Positions 1 through 8,666 of a stretch of 28,867 bases of DNA are shown here, piece after piece. The notes beneath the pieces are model-generated. The model was not told where the DNA came from. It did no database searches and was given only the letters and a program-made list of their open reading frames with translations. How positions within the stretch are numbered: the first letter of the stretch is position 1; every line of letters begins with the position of its first letter. A program made the translations under genes and the position numbers. This DNA is from Gallionella sp. GTDB taxonomy: Bacteria > Pseudomonadota > Gammaproteobacteria > Burkholderiales > Gallionellaceae. The stretch is taken from positions 1-28,867 of the forward strand of contig JALNYK010000033.1 of NCBI GenBank assembly GCA_023229845.1, in the 5' to 3' direction.

Positions 1-23
1 TTGGCGCGAAATTTTCTGAACAT

Positions 24-3000
24 TTAGCTGAGTTCCTGCATGATTTTATCTTTGATTTCATCGAACTTGCCATTGGCGATGATGCTGCCGTGGCGCATGA
101 AAAGCACCTTGTCGGCCAGACGCATATGTCCAGGTCTGTTCGAGGCCATGATTAGCGTCGAGCGCCCGCGCCACCACTGGATGCAGCGTAGCAAAGCCGC
201 CTCCCCGATAGCATCCATGCCGGTTCCCGGTTCGTCCAACAAGATGATGGGAGCGGGTTTCAGGATGGTGCGGGCCAGAGACAGGCGTTGGCGGAAGCCG
301 TAGGGAAGCTGCCCGGAGCGATTGCTGGAAATCCGGGTGTTGAGTCCTTCTGGCAGATTGCCGATATCCTGATCGAGACCGGCCATGTTGAGCGCCCAGG
401 CCAGTTCTTCATCGGTCGCAGTCGGATGCGCCAGACGGAGGTTTTGTGCTGCCGTGCCGTAGAACAAGCGGCACTGTTGCGGCATGTAGCTGGTTTTGCT
501 GCGCAGGTCGGTGACGGTCAGTTGGCGGATATCCACGTTATCGAGTCGAATGGTTCCGGCTTGAGGTACATGGATGCGGTCTATCAGTGTAAGCAGCGTC
601 GATTTTCCGGAACCGTCCGGGCCGGCAAGCACCATTATTTCTCCGGGGTCTACGGTGAAGGTCAAGCCGAGCAAAACCGGATCCGAGTCTTTGTTGTAGC
701 GGAAGGAAACCCGGTTGAAATTCAGCACGCCCCGAGTGTCGGGGCGAAGCAATTGCGTGACCCCGGTGTCGGTTTCTCCGGTCAGCTTCATCAGATTTTC
801 AACTTGCCGGATGTTTGCATCGATCTGCACCAGCGAATTGGAGGCGACGAAAATGTTTTGCATCGGGCCGGTGATGCGCCACAGTATCATCATCGTAGCC
901 AGCATGGTGCCGCTGGTAATTGCGCCGGTGATCGACAGATAGGCCGATAGCGCCAATGCCAGCAGGCCCGTCGTCGCCCCCAGAATCTGGGCTATGACAT
1001 CGGTGCGCGCTTGTACCTTGAAGTCGCGGAACTCGGCCAGTACGAATTTGGCACTCAGTTCGCGGAAACGCGCCATCCAGGTCGCGCTGGCGTTAACTGA
1101 ACGGATGCTGCGCATGTTGGTCAGCGTTTCGTTAAGGAATTCCCAGCGTGCCGAGGCGAAACGGGACGCGGTTACCACGGTGCGATCTCTGGTTTTGCGG
1201 GCAATCATACCCAGCAATGCAAAAGCTGTAATCGAAAACAATATGATCAGCAGCACCCAGGGATTGATGACGCCGATCACGACAATCAATATCAGCGTGG
1301 CAGGTAGCTCGAAAGCCAGCACGGCAATCGGCCCGAGGAAAAACTCGCGCAGGCTTTCCAGATTTTTGATGCGCACCAGTTGTTTCCCGACCGATGCGCT
1401 TTCGATCAATGAGGTGGGCAGGGTAATGATGCGCTGGAAGATATTGCTTCCGAGTATGTATTCGCATCGTCCCGCGATGTAGGCCATGATCTGGCCTTTG
1501 AGATTCCGGATGACCGTGTCGGCGGTAATCGCAAGTGCCACGCCTACCACCATATAGGTTGCCATTAACGCGTCGCCGGTCGGCAAAACCCGGTCGAATA
1601 TGGTGCGCACGAAGAACGGGACCGTCAGGCTGAGCAGAGTGCTTATGGTCGTCAACGCGAAAGCCAGCAGGAGGTGGTTTTTGAAGCGCAGCAGCAGGTT
1701 GCCTAACCACTTTTCCGGGTGTTGTTTGTGGTTGACCAAGGCATCCGGTTTTTGGAACAGGTAAACGGCGGTAGGCTCTTTGCTTGCCGGAATTTCCTTT
1801 TCGCACCGGCTGGCGCTGTCGAATCCCCACAAATTACCGTTTGGCAAGCGTTTCAGGATCACTTGGGCCGGGAGATGATGCGGAACATGAAGACATGGCA
1901 TCAGCCGAGAATCCAGGCTGGACAATTTGCATTCCAGTTTGCGGGGGTGCAGATCCAGGTTGCTCATGGTCGAGCACAGACCGGACAACTCCAGACGTGG
2001 CGCAAGGTGCGGCATGGCCTCGGTCAGATTGCGCGCGCTGCCGTCCCAGTCGAGGGCTTGCAATAGCGGCCACAAGCATATGGAAAGGTCGGTGTCCAAG
2101 TCGAATTGCCGATGGATGACCAGTTCGGGACTGGCGCTGCTTTCCAGGCGCGCGTATTGCGTCGTCAGCATCGAGATGGCATCTTCCGGGCGGGCCTGAA
2201 TCAGGCCTTCTTCCAAGTGACCGTCGACCAGGGAATAGACTCTGTCGGCCAGCGACATCAAAGAGGGGCGGGGCGTGACCAGAATCAGGGTGCGTTTCCC
2301 TTTTTCTTCGACAAAGTATTCGCGCAACAGTTTGTCGCTCTCCATGTCCAGCGACATGTTGGCTTCGTCGAACAGGACGACGCTGGGATTGCACGCCAGC
2401 GACCGGACAATGGTAATGAGTTGAATCACGCCGGCGGGCAAGGTGTTGCCGACCCCTTCGCCTATCGTGGTCTCATATCCCAGCCGCATGCCGGACACAT
2501 ATTTGTCCAATCCCAATTTCTGGCTGAGTCGAAGCGCCTCTTGGTTCAGGGAATGATCGAACATCGTGAGGTTTTCCAGAATCGTTCCCGCCAGCACCGA
2601 GCCGGTTTGGGGCAAAACGGAGATTTCGCGCTGTACGCTATCGGCAACGAAATTGACGATGGGCAGTCCATCGACCAGCACCTCACCGGAACTGGGGCGA
2701 GTCGTACCGTTTATCAGGGAAAGGAGAGATGACTTGCCGCTGCCGCTGATCCCCCGAATACCGATGCATTCGCCGGCTTTGATGGTTAGCGACAGGTTGG
2801 AAAAAAGCGGTTTTATTTCGCGCTGCTGAATTTCACCACCGAATACCGTTTTTTTGGTTAAGGCGAGATTGGACACGATTGCGTCGGATTCGTGCGTCAG
2901 GGTGATATTGCGCAATACCAGTTCGCGAACGACAGGCGAAATCGGAAGTTTGCCGTCGTCGTCTTCGCACGGCATTGCCAGCACTTCGTTCAGGCGCTCG

Positions 3001-3968
3001 TTGGCTGCGACAAAAAATTGATAGCGCATCCATACCGACAGCGTGCGCCGCAAGGGTTGCAATGCGCGCACCGACAGCAACATGCAGGCCGCCAGACCGC
3101 CCGGCGTCATTTGCTCGTCGATGACAAACCATGAGCTGGCGAATACGACGCTGATGATCATGACTTGGCCGAACAGATTCCGGTAGTTGGCGGAGCGCGC
3201 GGCACCGCGCGCCAGCGTATCGCCCAGCTTGGCGTTGGACTCCTGCAGGCGCTCGTAACGGCGCAGCATCAGTGATTCCATCGTGTGCGTCTTGACCGAA
3301 TGGATGCCCGTCAGCGTTTCGGACAGGAAGCCCCAGCGGCGGTCGTCGAGGATATTGCGCTGACGCACCTGATCGCGCATCCAGTTGCCGAAGTAATAGA
3401 TCATGAAACCGAACAGGAGCAGCAACACGGCAGGAACCAGAACTAGGAGGCCGCCGATCATGGCGATGATGGACAGATAGAGCAGCACGAACGGCAGGTC
3501 GAACAAAACCAGCAAGGCGCTGCCGGAATAGAATTCGGCCACTCTCGATGCCGCCAGAATTCTCTCGGCATTGGCTCCCGGTTCTTCGCGCTGATAACGG
3601 GAAAGCGGTACTTTCATCAAGTGTTCGAGGCAGGCTACCGTGGCGCCATGCTCGAAGCGCGCGCCCAGCCAACTAGTGATGACCTCATTGATTTCACGCA
3701 AGATCATTTCCAGAATCAGGGCGCAAATAACGCCTATCGTCAGAAAGATCAATGTCTGGATGGATTGGTTGGACACAACGCGATCCATGATTTGCAAAAT
3801 GGCGAGCGGCAGTGCGAGCGCCAACACGTTGGACAGCAGCGCGGACAGCCCCAGCAGGGGCAGCAAGCGGCGCAGATCGGGCGAGTGCAGGAGTTGCGAC
3901 AGCGCAGCGAATTTAATCGTCGGCTTCGATTGGCGGGTTTTCCAGCGATTGGAAAAGAACGTTTTCAT
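24..3968 (-). CDS. Single-chain double ABC exporter (type I secretion-like) with internal degenerate C39-like domain
   Basis: The 1314-residue protein is two half-exporters in one chain: TMD1 (about 30-320), NBD1 (about 345-590), a linker domain (about 600-755), TMD2 (about 760-1050) and NBD2 (about 1080-1305). The linker resembles the C39-like N-terminal domain of LapB/RTX-type transporters (LLQALDWDG...AMPHLAPRLEL...LPCLHVP) but has no QxxxDCG catalytic Cys motif, so it should bind substrate rather than cleave it. Walker A is intact in both NBDs (GISGSGKSS near 406, GPDGSGKST near 1116), as are Walker B/Glu (VVLFDEA, IILLDEP). Signature motifs are atypical (LPAGV at 510, LPYGFRQR at 1221). 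The switch His is Pro in NBD1 (LVTPRPS, P566) and Asn in NBD2 (MASNRPG, N1277). The ATG lies one base after the LuxR-type gene's stop, so it is co-transcribed. The likely role is inner-membrane export ATPase paired with the outer-membrane factor at 5622-8381; the substrate is not in view. Confidence 0.9.
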   Translation of the reverse strand: MKTFFSNRWKTRQSKPTIKFAALSQLLHSPDLRRLLPLLGLSALLSNVLALALPLAILQIMDRVVSNQSIQTLIFLTIGVICALILEMILREINEVITSWLGARFEHGATVACLEHLMKVPLSRYQREEPGANAERILAASRVAEFYSGSALLVLFDLPFVLLYLSIIAMIGGLLVLVPAVLLLLFGFMIYYFGNWMRDQVRQRNILDDRRWGFLSETLTGIHSVKTHTMESLMLRRYERLQESNAKLGDTLARGAARSANYRNLFGQVMIISVVFASSWFVIDEQMTPGGLAACMLLSVRALQPLRRTLSVWMRYQFFVAANERLNEVLAMPCEDDDGKLPISPVVRELVLRNITLTHESDAIVSNLALTKKTVFGGEIQQREIKPLFSNLSLTIKAGECIGIRGISGSGKSSLLSLINGTTRPSSGEVLVDGLPIVNFVADSVQREISVLPQTGSVLAGTILENLTMFDHSLNQEALRLSQKLGLDKYVSGMRLGYETTIGEGVGNTLPAGVIQLITIVRSLACNPSVVLFDEANMSLDMESDKLLREYFVEEKGKRTLILVTPRPSLMSLADRVYSLVDGHLEEGLIQARPEDAISMLTTQYARLESSASPELVIHRQFDLDTDLSICLWPLLQALDWDGSARNLTEAMPHLAPRLELSGLCSTMSNLDLHPRKLECKLSSLDSRLMPCLHVPHHLPAQVILKRLPNGNLWGFDSASRCEKEIPASKEPTAVYLFQKPDALVNHKQHPEKWLGNLLLRFKNHLLLAFALTTISTLLSLTVPFFVRTIFDRVLPTGDALMATYMVVGVALAITADTVIRNLKGQIMAYIAGRCEYILGSNIFQRIITLPTSLIESASVGKQLVRIKNLESLREFFLGPIAVLAFELPATLILIVVIGVINPWVLLIILFSITAFALLGMIARKTRDRTVVTASRFASARWEFLNETLTNMRSIRSVNASATWMARFRELSAKFVLAEFRDFKVQARTDVIAQILGATTGLLALALSAYLSITGAITSGTMLATMMILWRITGPMQNIFVASNSLVQIDANIRQVENLMKLTGETDTGVTQLLRPDTRGVLNFNRVSFRYNKDSDPVLLGLTFTVDPGEIMVLAGPDGSGKSTLLTLIDRIHVPQAGTIRLDNVDIRQLTVTDLRSKTSYMPQQCRLFYGTAAQNLRLAHPTATDEELAWALNMAGLDQDIGNLPEGLNTRISSNRSGQLPYGFRQRLSLARTILKPAPIILLDEPGTGMDAIGEAALLRCIQWWRGRSTLIMASNRPGHMRLADKVLFMRHGSIIANGKFDEIKDKIMQELS

Positions 3969-3969
3969 G

Positions 3970-5625
3970 TCAATCTGTAATCGTATCGTTGATGGCTAAC
4001 CGCAGCAGCGGGTGAATGAACGAAATCCATTCGTCGGCGGTGAGACTCAATACACCGGCGGCGACCGAGTTGCTTGCTTGCTGCCGGACGGACTCGATGT
4101 TTTCTCCCATATTTTGCGCTGCATCCTCAAGGCTGATGCCGGCGGTTTGCTTGGCGACCTCGCGCAACAGCCCTCGATCCAGATGCAGGCCATCGAGACG
4201 CGCATTGATGGCGATTTGCAGCGTGAGCGGCAATTGTTTGTCCTGTTTGTGATGGCGCGCCAGTTCGATGGCGAATAGCGGCACGCCGGCGGCCTCGCTG
4301 CAGATATTCAGCACCGTGTTCGTCCGATTCTTGCCCCCGCCTTCTTTGCGCAGCGCTTTGCGTACCAGCCCCTGTAGCGACTGGGGCGGCAAGCGGCGCA
4401 ATCCGATGACTTCTGCCGGCGAAGCGTCTGTAGCCCGCACTACCTTGCGGCCGGCGAAAACGACCAGTTTGCCGAGTTGCACGGCTGTTTCCGCAGCGCT
4501 AGCGAGCATCGCCTGCTGTGCCGCGGGCAGCAGATGTATATCGTCGACGATCACCAGTTCCGGCAATCGGCCGGGTTGCGCGCGTAAGCGGGCGTCGATG
4601 TCTTCGATGGCGCAATATTCGCGGCTCGAAGTATCGTAATAGCGCTGTCCCAGCGCAGCCGGCAGGCAGCGGTAGAACGATGCGATCGCGGATCGGCTGG
4701 GGCATAGACGAAAAATTTCTTCGCATAAGCGAGACTTGCCCATCCCCATCTCTCCCTCGATGTGGAACAGCTTGCCGTGGCCCAGAACGGATTTTTCCAG
4801 AGCCGCGTACAGCTTTGTCATCTCGGCGATGCGTCCGGTCAGTTCGTACCCTGGACGATTTGCGCTCCAGCGCAATTGTTCGATGTTGCGCAGTGGCATT
4901 GCATCGGTATCTTCCGGCAGTCCTTCGATGCCGAACAAGGCGGTCAAGCCGCGGGCCGAACTATCGATCGCGAAATATCCGGGGGCGACCGTGTCGAGTA
5001 ATTCGCGTGCAGAGGAGATCGCCGAGCTGGCCAGCGCTTCGCCCGTCCAGCCGCCGAACCGCTGCATGCTGGCAAAGGCGTGTCCGGCAGTCAGGCAGCC
5101 GCGTAATTGCGATGCCATGTCGGCGTCGGCAGCCAGCAGGTCGCCATGCATGGCTTGTGCCGTTTGCAGCGCAACGGCAATAACATATTCGGTGCTGCGT
5201 TGAATGCCGAAAATAACATCCCCGGCATTGCCGGAACGTGCCAGGAAGATGGCGTCATTGGCTGCTGCGATGGCTGCGAGGCTGCCGTGCATCAGCCGGA
5301 CGGCCTGGAGATCGGCATCTTGCGGTAAAGATACGCTGAGCACCACGCAGGGGCGACGGTCCAGCAGGATCGTAGTCCTCAGCGACGAGAGTCGAGGCGT
5401 TTCCTGTTCCTGCTGAATATCGATCGCCAGCGATACCGCCATGGCGCGGTTCTTGACCTTCAGCTTTTTGAACAAGGCCACCAGATGTTGCTTGACCGTA
5501 CCCAGCCCGATTCCCAGTTCTTCGGACAACTCTTTGTTCGGTTTTCCGGCCTGCAGCAGTTTGAGTATCTGCAGTTGGCGCGCTGTCAGGTCTGAAAATG
5601 GTTTTTGACGATTGAGTTCGTTCAT
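3970..5625 (-). CDS. LuxR-type HTH regulator fused to cyclase-like and STAND-type ATPase domains
   Basis: The 551-residue protein starts with a LuxR/GerE HTH (about 8-72: LTARQLQILKLLQAG, then ELSEELGIGLGTVKQHL), an unusual N-terminal position for that domain in a large ATPase regulator. Residues about 85-235 look like a degenerate class III nucleotide-cyclase fold (CVVLSVSL near 93, GWTGEALASSAISSARELL near 192), without the metal-binding Asp pattern. An ATPase follows, with Walker A GEMGMGKS (291-298) and Walker B LVIVDDIHLL (357-366), as in NB-ARC/MalT-like regulators. I chose the ATG at 5625: it forms an ATGA overlap with the upstream stop and has AGG about 6 nt before it. An ATG 6 nt upstream (5631) is possible; a longer form from 5676 has no clear ribosome site. 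It sits inside the exporter operon, so it probably controls that operon. The cyclase-like assignment is inference; the HTH and ATPase are clear. Confidence 0.85.
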   Translation of the reverse strand: MNELNRQKPFSDLTARQLQILKLLQAGKPNKELSEELGIGLGTVKQHLVALFKKLKVKNRAMAVSLAIDIQQEQETPRLSSLRTTILLDRRPCVVLSVSLPQDADLQAVRLMHGSLAAIAAANDAIFLARSGNAGDVIFGIQRSTEYVIAVALQTAQAMHGDLLAADADMASQLRGCLTAGHAFASMQRFGGWTGEALASSAISSARELLDTVAPGYFAIDSSARGLTALFGIEGLPEDTDAMPLRNIEQLRWSANRPGYELTGRIAEMTKLYAALEKSVLGHGKLFHIEGEMGMGKSRLCEEIFRLCPSRSAIASFYRCLPAALGQRYYDTSSREYCAIEDIDARLRAQPGRLPELVIVDDIHLLPAAQQAMLASAAETAVQLGKLVVFAGRKVVRATDASPAEVIGLRRLPPQSLQGLVRKALRKEGGGKNRTNTVLNICSEAAGVPLFAIELARHHKQDKQLPLTLQIAINARLDGLHLDRGLLREVAKQTAGISLEDAAQNMGENIESVRQQASNSVAAGVLSLTADEWISFIHPLLRLAINDTITD

Positions 5626-8381
5626 TGCCATCCTGCCTTTTCTTTCCGGTTGGAAAAGCCACGGTTTGTGGACCATGATGCATCGAGGGTGGCGCGCTGT
5701 GAGAAGGAGCGTGACGAGAGCACGTTACAGGTTTGCATGGCGGAATGCAGCATGCCGCAGAATTCCACAGCCATGGATTTTTTCGGGAATTTTGCGACGA
5801 ACAGCTGATATTGAGGTTGCTGTCCGTTTTCACCTGGATCGAGACGCGGCAGTAAAGTGCGAATCTTCATCTGACCGGGGAAGCGGTTGTGCAGATCGCG
5901 CCAAGCTGCGGCTATCGCGCGTTGATCATGCACGGGCGGCAGTTCTACCAGCCAGAATTCCTGGTCCGTCGTGTCGATCCGGTCCATTGTGCTGAAACCG
6001 GAGATTGCCGGGGTAGGGGCGGTCCCGCCATCCAAAGGCAAATCATGGGATGCGGTGGATGACGTTGGTTCTTCCTGCCGTGCGGCAGGCGCACCGTTTG
6101 CTTCAGGCAAAAGCGGCGTGGTGTTCTCGATGCCGTTTGTTTTGTCGGACGACTGAAGCGCATTGCCTGCGATCAGCGCTTGCGTCACATCCGAACTGCT
6201 CAGCGTTCGGCTTGTGTTGAACGGATCGTTGTCGCTCAGGGAGCGCGAGGATACAACCCCGCAGTGCTGTGTTTCTATGCGCAATGCGGTACAAACATCT
6301 TCCGCAGCCTTCTGGTCGGAGAATCCGGAAACGAAAAGTCTGTACCAGGATTGTCGTTCCATTTCGTCGACCTGGACGCCGTTCTGCCTGCGCGGCAACA
6401 GTTGGCGGCCCGCGACTTGTTGCGGGAAGCGCGCGCGCAGATCGCGCCAAGCCGGGATGATGGCGTTGCGATCGAACGTGCCGAACAGTTCCACCAGCCA
6501 TAGCTCGTGGCCGGCGCGCAATGTGTCGCCATCCCAGTCTATTCCATCGGTCTGGCCGATGGCGGGCGTCGTGCCGGTCAGCGCCAAGGTCAGCGGGTCC
6601 CGGAAGGAATAGCCGATTTCGTGGTTAACGTCGGCGGAAGGGACAATAGCCTCGGAGGGATTCCGATTCTCCGGTTCATCCCCTTTGTGACCGAGCGGCA
6701 CAGGGACATCGTCGTATCCGAGCGGGGCAGGGGTGATGACGGGATGCAAGCCGGCCATGACGGCATCCAGAACGACGCCGTAATCGACTTCGTCCGGCAT
6801 CGGCGCCGGGCGATTTCCTTCGCCCGGCAACTTGTCGCCCATGTGTACGCCGCCTCCCAACGCGCTGAACAGATCGACCAGAGCCTGGTAACGCTCCATT
6901 TTGAAACGGTACAGGTCATCCAGATGCCGGTGGTAGGTGCGCTCGGTGTCCAGCACGACCAGATAGTCAACCGCTCCGGCATGATAGGCCTCCTGGCTGT
7001 AATTCCAGGCGCGGAACGAAGATTCGGCAGCGACGCTTTGTTCTTCCAGCTGCTTGCCCATGTAGCGGATGGCGCTGAGGGAATCGTCCACTTCGCGCAC
7101 CGCGTCGTAGATCACGCGGATGTAGGTTTCCACCATCTCCTCGTGGATCGCCTTGGCAAATTCCACTTCCTTGTCGCGCTTGCCGCTGTCGAACAGGGTG
7201 ATGGACAGATTGGCGATTGTGTTCCAGAACAGCGTCGGAGAAGAGAATAGGCGTGACAGGTATAAGCTGCCGAAGCCCCCCTGAACGGTCAAGTCCAGCG
7301 GCGGCAACAGTCTTGCACGTGCTACATCGATGTCCGCATCTGCCGCCAGCAGCCGCGCCTCGACTGCGCGGACATCCGGTCGGCGCAACAGCAGCGTCGA
7401 GGGTATTCCCGGCAGCACCGCAGGGAATACGACCGTATTCATTCCCTGGCCGGATAGCGCCAATTCTTCCGGCACCGTACCTGCAAAACTGGCGATGCGG
7501 TTTTGCACTACCACGCGTTGTTGCTCCAGCACCGGGATGGTGGCGCGCACCGCATAGCCGGCGGCACGCTGCTGCTCCAGATCGGTGATCGTGGCGTCGC
7601 CGATTTCCATGCGCGCCTTTACCGACTCGAACATCTCCTTCAAGGTCTTTTCGGTTTGCCGGGTCGCGCGCAATCGGTCGTTGAGCGACAGGTATTCCAG
7701 ATAATCGGCGGCGATGCGCGCCACGACGATGCGCTGCATATCGTCGCGCTGGTAGGTGGCGCGCATCAACTGGAATTCGGCGGATTCATACAGCGAAGCG
7801 GTCTCTCCCCACAGGTCCGGACGCCAATCTGCGCGCAGACTGATCTGGTGGGTGCTGCGCGAGCGGTTGCTATTGTTGGGGTTGCCGATCCCCCATTCGG
7901 GGTAGTAGGTCTCGGATTGAACCGGCATGGTGATCGTCGGCAGCTTGTCTGCTCCGGCGATCTCCATCCGGGCCTTGAGCTGTGCGACGCGCAACGCGGC
8001 GATACGCAGGTCGTGATTGTTGGCCAAGGCCCGGTCGATCAGGTGGTTGAGCTCTTCGCTGCCCAACATCCGCCACCATTCCGGCAGTGCGGTGCTGAGA
8101 GGCGAGGCCGGGATCGGTTTTTCGGCTTGTCCGGATGTGGCTGTTGCGCCGGCCGGATCATTTTGCGCAGCCGGGGCGTTTGATGTTTCCGAAGCTATCT
8201 GTGTTGCCGTGCTTTCCGGGACGGAACTTGCCGACAGGGTCGCATCGATCACCGTCGGCGCCTGGGCAAACTTTTCCGGCAAGCGGATTTTTGGAATGTC
8301 GTAGGAATCGCGCTTGGCCGCGCAGGCTGCCAGCAGCACCGAAGCCAGCAGCAACAGTATGCCTCTGATCATCGTCGTCAT
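5622..8381 (-). CDS. TolC/NodT-type outer-membrane factor lipoprotein with two C-terminal SPOR-like repeats
   Basis: From the ATG at 8381 the protein has 919 residues. A lipoprotein signal (ILLLLASVLLAAC) ends at Cys20. Residues about 98-510 are a NodT-type outer-membrane efflux protein: WWRMLGSEEL...LIDRALANNHDLRIA, the LLRRPDVRAVEARLLAADADI block near 331, and LDTERTYHRHLDDLYRFK near 477. Family members usually end near 450-500; this one adds about 400 residues. Inside that extension are two related units (about 626-713 and 808-892), each reading WLVEL, AWRDL..RFP, LLPR, Y(R/Q)LFV..F, a Cys pair and SSRS. They look like SPOR domains, which in other proteins bind denuded septal peptidoglycan. 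Low-complexity linkers surround them. In-frame alternatives are TTG 8405 and ATG 8372; none has a strong ribosome site. The stop overlaps the regulator's ATG as ATGA. It should be the export channel for the ABC protein. Confidence 0.88.
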   Translation of the reverse strand: MTTMIRGILLLLASVLLAACAAKRDSYDIPKIRLPEKFAQAPTVIDATLSASSVPESTATQIASETSNAPAAQNDPAGATATSGQAEKPIPASPLSTALPEWWRMLGSEELNHLIDRALANNHDLRIAALRVAQLKARMEIAGADKLPTITMPVQSETYYPEWGIGNPNNSNRSRSTHQISLRADWRPDLWGETASLYESAEFQLMRATYQRDDMQRIVVARIAADYLEYLSLNDRLRATRQTEKTLKEMFESVKARMEIGDATITDLEQQRAAGYAVRATIPVLEQQRVVVQNRIASFAGTVPEELALSGQGMNTVVFPAVLPGIPSTLLLRRPDVRAVEARLLAADADIDVARARLLPPLDLTVQGGFGSLYLSRLFSSPTLFWNTIANLSITLFDSGKRDKEVEFAKAIHEEMVETYIRVIYDAVREVDDSLSAIRYMGKQLEEQSVAAESSFRAWNYSQEAYHAGAVDYLVVLDTERTYHRHLDDLYRFKMERYQALVDLFSALGGGVHMGDKLPGEGNRPAPMPDEVDYGVVLDAVMAGLHPVITPAPLGYDDVPVPLGHKGDEPENRNPSEAIVPSADVNHEIGYSFRDPLTLALTGTTPAIGQTDGIDWDGDTLRAGHELWLVELFGTFDRNAIIPAWRDLRARFPQQVAGRQLLPRRQNGVQVDEMERQSWYRLFVSGFSDQKAAEDVCTALRIETQHCGVVSSRSLSDNDPFNTSRTLSSSDVTQALIAGNALQSSDKTNGIENTTPLLPEANGAPAARQEEPTSSTASHDLPLDGGTAPTPAISGFSTMDRIDTTDQEFWLVELPPVHDQRAIAAAWRDLHNRFPGQMKIRTLLPRLDPGENGQQPQYQLFVAKFPKKSMAVEFCGMLHSAMQTCNVLSSRSFSQRATLDASWSTNRGFSNRKEKAGWQ

Positions 8382-8414
8382 CGATGGCAAGGAAAGGGCG
8401 CGCAATCAGGCAGG

Positions 8415-8430
8415 CCCCGGTTGACCGGGG
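8415..8430. repeat. Perfect palindrome CCCCGGTTGACCGGGG before the outer-membrane factor gene
   Basis: Seven-base arms CCCCGGT/ACCGGGG flank a TG centre. The site lies 34 bases upstream of the ATG at 8381 and 9 bases upstream of the alternative TTG at 8405, whose only Shine-Dalgarno-like GGGG would be inside the stem. It could be an operator or a translation-controlling hairpin; function is inferred. Confidence 0.4.
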
Positions 8431-8631
8431 CGTGTTCTTGACTGAATCGTACTGTTACGGGCATAAGGCTGCATTCTCTGGCAAGGCGGTTCTCGTAGCC
8501 TTGAGGTATCGTTTGCGAAAGCATCCGGTGACCAGCGCGATCCGGATATTTTTTTATTTTATTTTTTATAAGAGCGTGTGCGATTTTCGCTGAAGCCGCG
8601 TTAATTTGATTCGAAGAATAGAGCTGGAAAT

Positions 8632-8661
8632 CCGTCGCGTTTCGGGTGCGAAAAGCGACGG
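8632..8661 (-). terminator. Hairpin after the FGE/OmpA gene, terminator-like
   Basis: On the minus strand it begins 5 bases after the TAG stop. The stem is CCGTCGC/GCGACGG, extended inward by TTTCG/CGAAA across one mismatch, with a 4-base loop; a flanking T-A pair extends it outward. Only a short ATTT follows, so intrinsic termination would be weak. It may act as an attenuator or mRNA 3'-end stabiliser between this gene and the exporter operon. Confidence 0.4.
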
Positions 8662-8666
8662 ACGGG

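Larger units (their letters stand above)
8406..8666. other. Intergenic region upstream of the outer-membrane factor operon
   Basis: These 261 bases hold no convincing gene. They contain a strong hairpin just after the FGE/OmpA stop, an A/T-only tract near 8550-8575 (reads TTATAAAAAATAAAAT on the minus strand) that could serve as an UP-element or promoter region for the operon to the left, and a GC-rich palindrome next to the candidate start codons. I could not settle a -35/-10 pair. Confidence 0.5.
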
